Source: Smallanthus sonchifolius
Taxonomy: Eukaryota; Streptophyta; Magnoliopsida; Asterales; Asteraceae
Assembly (NCBI GenBank): GCA_023525975.1
Contig: CM042018.1
Location: 104,772,001-104,836,000, forward strand
DNA: 64,000 bases
Reading direction: 5' to 3'
Shown here piece after piece: positions 50,912 to 60,559 of this stretch. The position numbers were made by a program, and so were the translations under genes. The notes under the pieces are model-generated. The model was not told where the DNA came from, did no database searches, and worked only from the letters and a program-made list of their open reading frames with translations. Positions within the stretch are counted from its first letter, which is position 1. The number at the start of each line of letters is the position of its first letter.

Positions 50912-51316
50912 GGTGAAGATACTTCCCTATCGATCTCTAGAAAGAGATTTATAGAAGGAACTAAAACCAATTTGGAGGGAAACAAATCTGATAATGATGA
51001 AAATGGTACAAGATTTTGGTAAAGCAGATGAAAATGGTACAAGAATTTGGTAAAGTAGGGGCGATTGGATCTTTGATGGTAAGGGTTATGGTTGTTTTCT
51101 GAAACTCTTTGATGGTAAGGGTTGGGTTATGGTTGTTTTGTAGATTGCTGAAACACGCAGGTAAAATCAGAACCTTGTCAAGATGAAAACCCTGTGTTAA
51201 AATTACTAATGTACCCCTGATGCTTTTAAAATACAGTTTAAAAGAGAAAAAGGAATGAGTGGTTGTGGTAGAGTTTAAGAGTTTTCACAATAACATAGGG
51301 TTTTCATTTAATACGT
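50912..51316. other. Right flank and terminal-like sequence of the MULE
   Basis: Upstream of the transposase start are repeated blocks (GAAAATGGTACAAGA twice near 51000; TTTGATGGTAAGGGTT twice near 51075 and 51110). Positions 51255-51316, read on the minus strand, give GGGGACGTATTAAATGAAAA then CCCTATGTTATTGTGAAAAC. This matches both TIRs of the neighbouring element at 51321-53282, so it is probably a MULE terminus. No equivalent was found at the left side of the composite. Confidence 0.5.
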
Positions 51317-52435
51317 CCCCAACGTATCAGTTGTAAACCCTGAGTTGTTGTGAAAACCCTTAAACTCATTCTTAACCACACATTCATTTCTTAATAATTT
51401 AATATGTGGCTAGAATTAATTTTGTAATTTTAATATATTTAATAAAAAAAGTTTGTGGCTTAGATTAAATAGGAGGGTAAAACTGTCATTTTACTATTTT
51501 TTTTCTTTTTTTCTTTTTTGATTAAATCAGAATTTCAACTTTCTTTTTCTCTTTTAATTAAATCAAGATCTGAGATTGAAGATAGTGAACTAGGTGGAAC
51601 CCATGTGTAAAAATCTGGAGAATTTGTATAACAATTGAAGAACATGCTCTCTTACATATGTGTAAAAATCAAATACACATATGTAAAAATCAAATAAACA
51701 TGATTTAAAACATACACAAATCAGAAAAAAAAATTATACATCCAAAAACCCAAATATCTTTACAAAAAAAATATACATGCAAACCCTAAATCTCAAAAAT
51801 ATATTTATACACATGAATAAAAACTCTTTACACATGTGTATATACAAATACAAAAGTGTAAAACCCATATACAAAAGGAGGTGGAACCCATATATTTTCT
51901 TGATTATTCCCTGTATATAACTTCTTCCTTGTTCACATATCAGATATGGGCTGGTCAACATATTCTTCCGTTTACACATGGTAAATTCAATTTACACATG
52001 GGTAAATTCAATTTACACATGAAAAACAACTCTTTACACTTGTGTAAATTCATTTCACACACGTGTAAATTCAATTTAAACACGTGTAAATTAACTTTGG
52101 GTCTTTCTAAATCTGTATAAAAAATCCTATTTTATGGTTAAGACCCGTTTAAAACCAGAACAAAATTTATGATCGTTGGCCAAAATGCTCCATTCTTGCT
52201 GTATAGTATATAAGAAAAAGCCACAACTTCTCACCAGGAAGATTGTTGGCCAAAATGCTCCATTCTTGCTGAAATTTCTTTAGCCAACATTTTTCCACAT
52301 ACAACAAACCAAAACATCATTGAACATGCTTGAATATGCCACTGTAAATAGAGATATTTATTTACCAAAATGGCCCATTTTTTGTTGCAGACAACTCTAA
52401 AAAAAATAGAGATATTTAGTTTTTGTTGCAGATAA

Positions 52436-52872
52436 CGCTATGAGGAAATGGTGCAATTTATGAAAAAAGTGGTCGCGGCCGCAAAGGAACTATCCATGGA
52501 AATGGTGCAATTTACACTTGTGTTGCAGACAACACAAAGGGGAAAATAATTTAAGTATGCAATTTTATTTTTACCTCCTTGCACATCATCTCCTCCATGG
52601 AGCAGAAATTACAGAGACTAGGTAACAAGGGACGTCGCTTGTCTACTATCCATGACTACAGAGGTAAGATCGAGTCAGAGTTATGGTCGATATGCGATAG
52701 TATTGTGAAGCTTCTGGATTCAAAACTAAGCAGATCCGCATCCGACGGTGATTCAAAGGTGTTTTATATGAAGATGAAAGGAAAATATTACAGGTATTCG
52801 GCTGAATTTAAGTCTGGATATTAGAGAAAGGAAGCTGCGGAGAACGCTCTTTCCGCTTATAAGGCTGCTCAG
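52436..52872 (+). pseudogene. 14-3-3 protein fragment captured in the TIR element
   Basis: Three pieces of a 14-3-3 (GF14) protein in order: RYEEMVQFMKKVVAAAKEL (52436 on), MEQKLQRLGNKGRRLSTIHD with DYRGKIESELWSICDSI (52597 on), and KVFYMKMKGKYYRYSAEFK then RKEAAENALSAYKAAQ to 52872. Known family: dimeric phosphoserine/threonine-binding adaptor. Family hallmark stretches such as NLLSVAYKN are missing between the first two pieces. A TAG lies at 52822-52824, between SGY and RKEAAEN. AAQ is followed by gttagg, a plausible splice donor, so genomic exons were captured. Substitutions relative to the expected family sequence suggest long decay. Confidence 0.8.
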
Positions 52873-53078
52873 GTTAGGATTAAGGGGTAGCGGAAGTAGT
52901 AGCAGCGGTTGTGGTGGGCTCCGACCGATTCGTCGAGCAGTCGGACAAAACGGAGCGGGTTTTGAACCGGCGAGTGAAGGTCCTTACAAACCCCAAAACC
53001 AAACACTGGACTCGTAATCCACCCCTCAGCGTCATCCCATTTCGACGGCAGTGTTCTTCCATTGTTGAACGGCATCAA
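52869..53078 (-). pseudogene. Second captured gene fragment (LPSKWDDAEGWI)
   Basis: The minus-strand frame begins MMPFNNGRTLPSKWDDAE and continues through VFGFGVCKDL. A LPSKWDDAE-type segment recurs in plant proteins I cannot name with confidence (possibly remorin-like or an uncharacterised family). A CT-rich, leader-like sequence lies upstream (53080-53130, minus), so this may be the first exon and 5' UTR of a host gene, tail-to-tail with the 14-3-3 fragment. Confidence 0.4.
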
Positions 53079-53279
53079 AATGTAGAGATAGAGAGAGGAG
53101 GAAGCTCATCTTCTTTTTGTTGTTTGTGGAGAAAAAGTGATAACTAGGGTTTTTATGAGAGGCAAATGACATAAATGCCCTTATAGGATTAAAAATAAAC
53201 ATAAATAAAGGAAAATGAATGTGTGGCCTACATTGAGTTTAAGGGTTTTCACAGCAATTCAGGGTTTTCATTTGATACG

Positions 53280-53284
<5 letters not shown>

Positions 53285-53317
<33 letters not shown>
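53285..53317. repeat. (TA)n microsatellite
   Basis: About 16 TA dinucleotides separating the 14-3-3 element from the next TIR element. Confidence 0.95.
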
Positions 53318-53319
<2 letters not shown>

Positions 53320-56300
53320 GGAATCATAAATTGAAATCTCACTCTAGTTGAAAAAACTAGAAAAACCCAACATGTGGCTCTTGTATTGCTACCTACACCT
53401 TTTACACTTTTCAAGAATTATACATGCAGGGGTATTTTCGTAATCTTACCAAGTTGATCCCCTTTTCCCCATTAAAAACTCTTATATATGATTTGACATT
53501 TCACAACCAATCTCTTTCCTCATTATACCTATTTTCTCTTTCTATCATTAATTCATATATATATCTCTCTCTTCTCAAGAAAAAAAAACACACACAACCA
53601 TCTCTATCTCTCTCGGTCGATGGTTTCATCCCGGTGGCTGTTTTACGCTTGATTTCGACGGTGAGATAACGGAGCATTGGGTTACCCTTGTTGGAAACCG
53701 ATAGTCGGTGTCGATGGAGACTGTTCGGTGGTCGATGGCGGAGCATCGGTGTTCTTTCATCACTTTTCTCATCTTCATCAAGCTTTACCGGTGGCAGATC
53801 TGAAGAATTGCCGTCGATAAGAGGTGGTGAAGATCTAAGCGAACCGTCCAACTATTTGTTACTTTTAGGTAAGTGCTTCGTTTTAGTCCATCATGCGTCC
53901 TCTTTTTCTTTTTCTTTTTTTATAATCAAAATCAAAATCTGATTTGGGGAAGTAGTGTTTGCAACTGGGTTTTTGAGTTTTGATACATTTGATGTTTCTA
54001 AAACAGTGTTTGAATAAATAGATTTTCTTGAAAGAAAGTGTCAAAATTTTTTTGTAAACTTCTATTGATCTGAGTAAAGTGCAATAGGTTATATATTTGG
54101 TTCATTTATATTTCTTATGTTTGTCTATATAAAGCTCATTAATTTTTGTAAATTATGGAAACTATTAATTTGTGTTTTTTTAATTAATTTTGTAATAGAA
54201 GTTTCTATGAACACAATGAAGAGAGAATGGTTGAAGGGAATGCTCGGAATGCATCAACCACCAACACCACCTCCTTGCAACTATGATGTTGGACCTTCTG
54301 GACTATTAAAAACTTCAGTTTGCATCTCCATTCTGAAGATTGTTTTTGTGGGGTTTTAGATTGAACCTCATATTGGTGATAAATTCATAGTTTTAGTTAT
54401 ACGAATTTAGTTTGATTTATTAATTTTAGTTTGATTTCTATTCTATTATATGAGTGCCTTTGTGCACGTCGTTGTCCAAGATATTTTCAGGGATTTCTTT
54501 ATACAGTTTGTATATGCATATAGACTTATTTTTATCTTGTTGAATTCTGAATCATTTTTTAGTTTGCTTATGTTGTTCTGGTAATTTTCTTTTAAAATAT
54601 GGGTATGTTAAGATAGCAGTGTTCCAGCTACAATTGTTATCTTTATATGACAGTTACACTCATTTCTAAATTAACGTGTGTAACAAATATAACTACCAAA
54701 TTTTACATAGTTATTTACCAAATGCTATATATGTAACATAAAAATCTTGTTTAAAAGAATCCCGTTTAGAAAAATATTGTTTTCTTATTACATATGTAAC
54801 ACCACCTCAGTTTAGGGTATGAGTATTTAACATTAGTTACCAGCATCTAGTTACATATATGTAACACGGTCTCGTTTTAAAAAAAAAAATATTGTTTAAA
54901 AGAAAATCTCATTTCTAAAAAATCTACAATTTTAAACATGTCATGTTTAAAAAACATTATTCAAATAAAAAAATATACCCATCTACAAAGAAAAATCACA
55001 TAAAGGTTACATATGTAGATAACAATGTTACATATGTAACTAGGCATGTTACACAACCAACTATCGAATTTTACATGTGTAGATAACAATGTTAAATATG
55101 TAACTAGAATTGAATATTAGTTTTTTTTGTTATGTTAGTTGAATTTTATCACATAATAATACATACCTTGGTTTGAACCTATTTAACAGTGTTGTTTTTT
55201 ATTTTTACAAAAATAATTTGGTCGTGTAATAAAATATGAAATTACTCATATATAAATAAAATATGACAAACTAGTTCAGCGATCCAAGAATTAATAAAAT
55301 AAAAATCACATCTCAACCCTTTGTTTGTGAATTAATTACCAACGCATGTGAGATGTTACTTTTTATTAATTTACATATGCGTAACAAGACAGTTACATAT
55401 GTGTAACATTTGTAAATTTGCATATGTAACTATCAACTCCATTCTTTGAATCACACTGCTTTCAATGTTGTACCCTTATACATTTGTAAATTTACGTGCG
55501 TAACATTTGTAACTACAAAAATTTACATAAGTAACTATCGAATGCTACATATGTAACACATAAAATCTTGTTTAAAAGAATCTCTTTATAAGAATATCGT
55601 TTTATGATTACATATATGTAACACCATCTCAATTTAGGGTCTAAGTTTGAACATTGGTTATAAGTATCATTTTATGATTACATATATATAGCATATAGGT
55701 AACAACGTATGTAACATATGGGTAACAACATAGGTAACATTAAAAGATCCCACAAATAGTTCATTCCAACAAACTAATACCCAATTGCCTCTACTTGTTA
55801 AATGCCTCTACCCGCTGAATCCAATACAATAACACTTTTTAAAACAAAAAAATGAGCTTCTTTTTCATCCCATTATTGTTGAATCCATAGGTAAACTTTT
55901 CGTGAATGCCCATGAAAATCCGCGTTAAATTAAAAAAATAATCATATACATATGTAACAAAAATATATAGTACTAAATCTTTACCTAGAGCCTTTTTTTG
56001 GTATAACGATGTTATTCACCTCGAACTAGACTATATATTATTACCATTAATATTTTAGCATCCAAAAACCGATTTTTTACAATCAATTAGGTTCTATTTT
56101 AAACCTCTTTTTATAAAACTAAAAAAGCTAGAAATCATTTACATTCTTAATTAAGTACTAGATTTATAAAGCGAGTCTGGATTCATAAAAAATTACACAA
56201 GCTTGCATGTTTGGATGTGATTGATGTATAAATCTCTCAAAAACAAGTTTAAAAACTAAATAAATTAATTAAAAGCTTACATGACGAAAGGATGAGGATG

Positions 56301-56851
56301 CTTGAAGCAGAGAGAAAAAGAATGAGAGGATACATGAGGGGCCGACGTCGGTGGAGGCTGTGGCCGGAAACCAAAACGATGCGGGAGGAATATGAACCCA
56401 ACACGACCACTACTTCTAGTCAACCTTATTGTATTCTCGCCGCTGTTGATGTTCCTAAAAGTAGAAAACCATGAAAAGTGGCGGTGGATCTCCGTAAGAG
56501 TTTTTAGGAATGGAGAATTATTGGTGGAGCTTTGAATTGAGAATGAAGAAGAAAGTGATTTAATGGAATTTAAAAATCTAAATGTGGACGTTTTGAATTG
56601 TAAAGATTTAAAATCTTTTGAAATTTTGATGAGACATTTTTTGGGATTAGATGTGTGCATTGGAAAGCCAAAAAGGAGGATAAAGCAAAAGACCTTTATA
56701 CCTTTTATGTACCATTTTTTAACAAAAAAAATTACAAAATCAAATCTTCAAATCAAAGACATGATCTCAACCATTAAAATCTTTTGATCAATGGTCACAA
56801 ATTGGTTTTCATGGTTTTTATAACTCAATGGGGTTTGCATTTTATCCTAAC

Positions 56852-56853
<2 letters not shown>
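53318..56853. mobile_element. Degenerate TIR element between (TA)n runs, 3.5 kb
   Basis: The left end (GGGGAATCATAAATTGAAAT... 53318) aligns with the reverse complement of the right end (GGGTTAGGATAAAATGCAAA... 56853) over about 50 bp at moderate identity, sharing the pattern AGTT..AAAAA..AAAACC. Inside, 53500-53870 looks like a CT-rich leader followed by a donor (ttttag|gtaagtg). A short open block at 54197-54360 contains MKREWLKGMLGMHQPPTPPP. A purine-rich, exon-like block is near 56280-56660. I recognise no protein. The middle (54650-55740) carries a TTACATATGTAA palindrome. Element status is an inference from weak TIRs and (TA)n borders. Confidence 0.4.
54650..55740. repeat. Dispersed TTACATATGTAAC palindrome
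   Basis: TTACATATGTAA or TTACATATATGTAA recurs at about 54795, 54850, 55010, 55028, 55394 and 55609, with many half-sites (ATGTAACA, ACATATGTAAC). It is analogous to, but distinct from, the ACACATGTGT motif of the MULE at 7722-51316. Confidence 0.75.

Positions 56854-56897
<44 letters not shown>
56854..56897. repeat. (TA)n microsatellite
   Basis: About 22 TA dinucleotides between the TIR element and MITE 2. Confidence 0.95.
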
Positions 56898-56899
<2 letters not shown>

Positions 56900-57386
56900 G
56901 GAGAATCAAATAAAAAGTAGTTTTTCGCTAATAAATGACATAAACCTTAAGAAACGATATCAAACGAACTCCGATTGAGCTAATTTCAGCGGCGTTGGAA
57001 CTGTCTCTCGAACTCTACCATCTTAGCTTTTAGGGTTTAGATTTTACGTTTTATTTTTAGGGTTTTAGCATTATGGTTTAGCCTTAGGGGTTTAGCTTTT
57101 AGGGTTTAGATTTGATGGTTTAGGTTTTTTTTGGGGTGGGGGGTTTAGATTTTTGGGGGTGGGTTTAGGTTTTTTTTTTGGGGGAGGGGGGGTTTAGGTT
57201 TTTGCGGGGTGGGGTGGTGGTTTTAGGCTTTTCAGGGTAGGGTTGGAGGGGGGTTTAGGTTTTTGGGTCCGGGTTACGGTTCGATGAGACGGTTCCAACG
57301 CCGCTGGAATGAGCTTAATCGGAGTTCGTTTGACCCAATTCTTAGTATTTCTTAGCGAAAAACCACTTATTAGTGGAACCGTCCCC
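56898..57386. mobile_element. Foldback MITE with G-rich core (MITE 2)
   Basis: Terminal inverted repeats of about 100 bp: left 56898-57010 includes GTAGTTTTTCGCTAA, CAAACGAACTCCGATT and CAGCGGCGTTGGAAC; the right side (57386-57280, reversed) has the same blocks in the same order. The core at 57040-57270 is GTTTAGGTTTTTGGGG-like with runs of up to eight G. (TA)n lies on both sides. There is no coding capacity. Confidence 0.85.
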
Positions 57387-57403
57387 TGTGTATATATATA
57401 TAT

Positions 57404-57835
57404 AGGGAATGGATCATTTGAGAACTCTTAAATATTTTGAGAACTCGTGAGAACTCGTCAAAAAACCAATCAAAACCATTTTTTTGTTTTTACAATTTTT
57501 ATTATTAGAATACAACATAAAAAAATGAATTTATATATGTAAATTTACATGTCTTCATATATTAAAAAAATATACACTTGTGTATGTTTACCACTTACAC
57601 ATGTGTAAGTGTTTATCATTTACATATGTATATAAAATTTTTTAAGGATAATTTAGAAATAATGGATGAATTAATTGAAGAGAGAAATCATTTTTATGTT
57701 ATATTTTAATAATAAAGATAATGAAAACAAAAAAAGGTTTTAATTGGTTTTTTGACGAGTTCCGCGAGTTCTCAAGTATTTATGAGTTCTCGCGAGTTCT
57801 CAAGTATTTATGAGTTCTCATTTGAACCTAACCCT
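57404..57835. mobile_element. Foldback MITE 3
   Basis: Left end AGGGAATGGATCATTTGAGA... with TTTGAGAACTCGTGAGAAC and CGTCAAAAAACCAATCAAAA; the right end reversed gives AGGGTTAGGTTCAAATGAGA... with the same blocks, one about 30-bp piece being duplicated. It is bounded by (TA)n. The centre contains ACTTACACATGTGTAAG (57595 on), the same palindrome as the MULE. Confidence 0.85.
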
Positions 57836-58379
57836 ATATATATATACATATATATATATATGTGTGTGTAACATCCCGAAATTTACGATAAAGAATAAAC
57901 AACGCTTTTGGAATAATGAAATAATGAAAGAATAAGTGGGCTCGAGCGGATCGGGCCTTGGGCCGTGAGCAAGTGGCGTAAAAGGGGGAAGGGGAGGGGT
58001 AAAACCCTAGCCACCTTCTCTTCTCCCCCACATTCATCATCCTCACCAACTAATCTAGAGAGATAAAGTTTCATAGCTCACCCGTTGATCTCCTCGTTTG
58101 AGCCCGAGATTGTTGCTACACGTTACAGAAGACCAAAGAAGAAGGAATCAAGCCATAACAGGTAACAACTCGACCTCAGATCCGATTTCTGTATTGAAAA
58201 TGGGTTTTAGGGTTTCAAAGTGGGTTTTTATAAAAAGTTGGGATTTTTACGATGGAATTGGACTAGAAAGCATGTATTTAGCTTCTTGGAAGCTAAACAC
58301 AAGTTTTGGACTTACAAATATCGAGTTTTGGAACAAAAAGGACGAAATCAGCCAAGAACGCTTGAATCATCCGAAAACT

Positions 58380-58815
58380 CTATGAATGGTCCGAAAACTT
58401 CGAAACGTCCGAAAAGTATGTCGGACAGAACTTTTCGATCAGAAAATATTTGCGGACACTATGGATTTCAGACATGACATTTCGATCGAAAGGTATTTCG
58501 AACAAGACATTTCGATCGACATGTATTTTGGACAGAAAAGATTTTGGGCAATTGTTTTCGAACGAAATAGTCAATGATTAAAAGATATTTAACATGTTAG
58601 TTTTCGGTCGAAAAGAGATTTCGATCGAAAAATATTTTGATCGAATAAGATTTCGATCGACATGTATTTTCGAAAGAAAATATTTTGGATAATTTTTTTC
58701 GAACTAAATAGTCAATGATTAAAAGACATTTAACAGGTTAGTTTTCGGTCAAAAAGGGATTTCGATCAAGAAAGATTTCGATCGAATAAGATTTCGGACG
58801 GAAAGTTTTTCGAAT
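58380..58815. repeat. TTTCGATCGA array in the E4 LTR
   Basis: Repeated TTTCGATCGAAA, ATTTCGGACG and GTCCGAAAA units over about 430 bp. Many are self-complementary. A longer block (GTATTTTGGACAGAAAAGAT ... GTTAGTTTTCGGTC) is itself duplicated (58515-58610 and 58660-58750). It corresponds in position to the E2 array. Confidence 0.8.
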
Positions 58816-59329
58816 GAAACCTATAGGTTATAACCCTGTTTCATTCGTGACCCTTGACAGATTTGTAACATTCCACCTAGCTCAAAGTTTCCTTGCTAAG
58901 TGAGATAGAACCAGTAGAAGTCAGGTGAGTTCTTATTGCCCTTTTTCCATAACGGTTTTGGGCTGGCATGTATACTGTTGAAGAGATAGTTTTCAAAATT
59001 TAAAGAATATTTTATAAGAATTATATATTTTTATAAAATGAAAGACAAAGTATAGTATTTTATAAAAGGTTACTTTTATAAAAAGAAAGTTAAAGTGTTA
59101 AAGAGAATAGTACTATCTTTGAAATGTAATTTCAAGAAAGTAAAGCAAAGTAAAGAATGGTAAAGAAGCTGCATCTCGGTGCAGCTTGATAGTGACAGTG
59201 ACATATGCCATATTATATGCTTATGTGTTAATATGTGTTATTTGTCTATATGTTATGTGTTTGAATGGCATTATATTATGTGACGTAGTATAAGTGCATA
59301 GTAGTTGCATTGTAGTTGCAAAGTAAAAA

Positions 59330-59530
59330 GTCCTACAGGCAAGCAAAGTAGAAGTCTCACACTTCGGTGTGAGCAGGCAAAGGAGTCTTCACTTCGGTGT
59401 AAGCGAGAAAGTCTCACCCTGAGGTGTGAGCAGGCAAAGGAGTCTTCACTTCGGTGTAAGCGAGAAAGTCCCACCCTGAGATGTGGGGACAGCAGAGTAA
59501 AAGTCTTACCCTGATGTGTAAGCGAGCAAA
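59330..59530. repeat. 62-bp tandem repeat in the E4 LTR
   Basis: Units of the form CACTTCGGTGTAAGCGAGAA then GTCTCACCCTGAGGTGTGAG, with GCAGGCAAAGGAGTCTT between, about three copies. CTTCGGTG and CACCCTGAGGTG can form short hairpins. The open frames here are products of the repeat. Confidence 0.85.
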
Positions 59531-60114
59531 GGGATCCTGTCCTCGGGCAATTATTCATGTGTGAAAGTTAAAGTATGTTATAGTCACTTGTCTTGTACGA
59601 GTGAAATGTAAAGTGGCAAAGAGTAAAGGAGGACACCTTAACCGGTTACCTCAAAAGTAAAGTTTTAACGAAAGATATAACGTAACAGTTTTATAATTGT
59701 CACGTTGCAAAGTTTTAAAGTAAAGTTAAAGTGTTTTCAAAGAAAGTGAAAGTAAAGCTTATATTTTATTTTTATAAAACTAAGCTACCAAAAAGAAAGT
59801 TTTATAGTTTAAAGTAAAGAAAGAACTCACCAGCGTTATCTGATTTTTAGTATGCATGACAGGTAGTAAAGGTAAAGCAAAAGTAAAGTAAAGGAGCCGT
59901 GAGGGCCGGATATCATGGACATCGGGTCACCGCTCTGAAGACTGACATTTCCTATTCCGATAGTTTATGTTTTAGACAATGAATTATATTATTGTTTGAT
60001 GAATGTTTTAATTTAAAGACTTCCACTATAATAGATTCTGATTTCTGGTTTAAGAACTATGTTTGAATGTTTTGGTGCCAACTATGAGATGTACCCGGGA
60101 TGGGGCGTTTTAAG

Positions 60115-60128
60115 TTGGTATCAGAGCC
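60115..60128 (+). promoter_or_regulatory. E4 primer binding site
   Basis: TTGGTATCAGAGCC two bases after the LTR, initiator-Met type. Confidence 0.92.
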
Positions 60129-60559
60129 ATAGTTCGAGAGATTCAGACATTTGCGATAATGTCTAAACTTAAACTGAGAATGTGACAAAGAAAAGAAAGG
60201 AAAGGAATGTCAGTCAGAGCAGCCCGTCCATGGAACGATAGTAGACAGAAGGTAGTCAATGTCCTTACATAGAACATAGACAATAATGCCTTAGCACAGA
60301 TAGTAGAAAGTAAATGCTTTAGCATAAATAGTACGTAGTACATGCCTTAGCACAGATAGTAGATAGTACGTGCCTTATAGTAGAAACTTTGAACTTGGTT
60401 GCAAATGTTACTCTGAAAGGAAATGTTCAGAACCCGAGTAGTAGAGTAAATTAGTAATTTCATACCGGTCTCTGTAATTAGTAATTTACATTACTCGAGG
60501 TGTTCTAAATTATTACCTATCATGATAACACGAGCTATCTTTGTTCGCAGTAGACACTA

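Larger units (their letters stand above)
7722..51316. mobile_element. Composite MULE carrying Ulp1-like and FAR1-like genes, broken by nested retroelements
   Basis: One unit is inferred from three facts. Coding fragments of a Ulp1-like protease (plus strand) resume exactly across the TSDs of E1 and E2, and those of a FAR1-like transposase (minus strand) across the TSD of E3. The two genes converge with 3' ends about 1.2 kb apart. Introns and flanks throughout carry the palindrome ACACATGTGT. Removing E1, E2 and E3 leaves about 13.5 kb. The right edge has a terminal-like sequence (51255-51316) matching the TIRs of the neighbouring 14-3-3 element. A matching left terminus was not found, so the left boundary is only where the MITE ends. 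Ulp1-like domains are known in some plant MULEs (Kaonashi type), and FAR1/FHY3 descend from MULE transposases. Confidence 0.62.
51321..53282. mobile_element. Non-autonomous TIR element carrying 14-3-3 exons (Pack-MULE-like)
   Basis: The left end (from 51321, AACGTATCAGTTGTAAACCC) and the reverse complement of the right end (from 53282, ...ACGTATCAAATGAAAACCC) match over about 70 bp, including TGTGAAAACCCTTAAACTCA and CCACACATTCATT. The interior has the palindrome array (51650-52110), captured 14-3-3 exons (52436-52872) and another gene fragment on the other strand (53078-52869). There is no transposase. A clear 8-9-bp TSD is not visible; the right side runs into (TA)n. Confidence 0.68.
57867..60112 (+). 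repeat. 5' LTR of E4
   Basis: About 2246 bp, ending near GGGGCGTTTTA where a family end (TTACA) would be expected, just before the PBS. No clear TATA box near the start; the first 200 bp are GC-rich. It carries two internal arrays, described separately. Confidence 0.85.

Noticed and set aside
53501..53851. Host gene on the minus strand (116-codon frame)
   Set aside because: No recognisable domain; the plus strand looks like a CT-rich leader, and no continuing exon was found.
59271..59558. Overlapping open frames on both strands in the E4 LTR
   Set aside because: Products of the 62-bp tandem repeat inside an LTR; no family resemblance.
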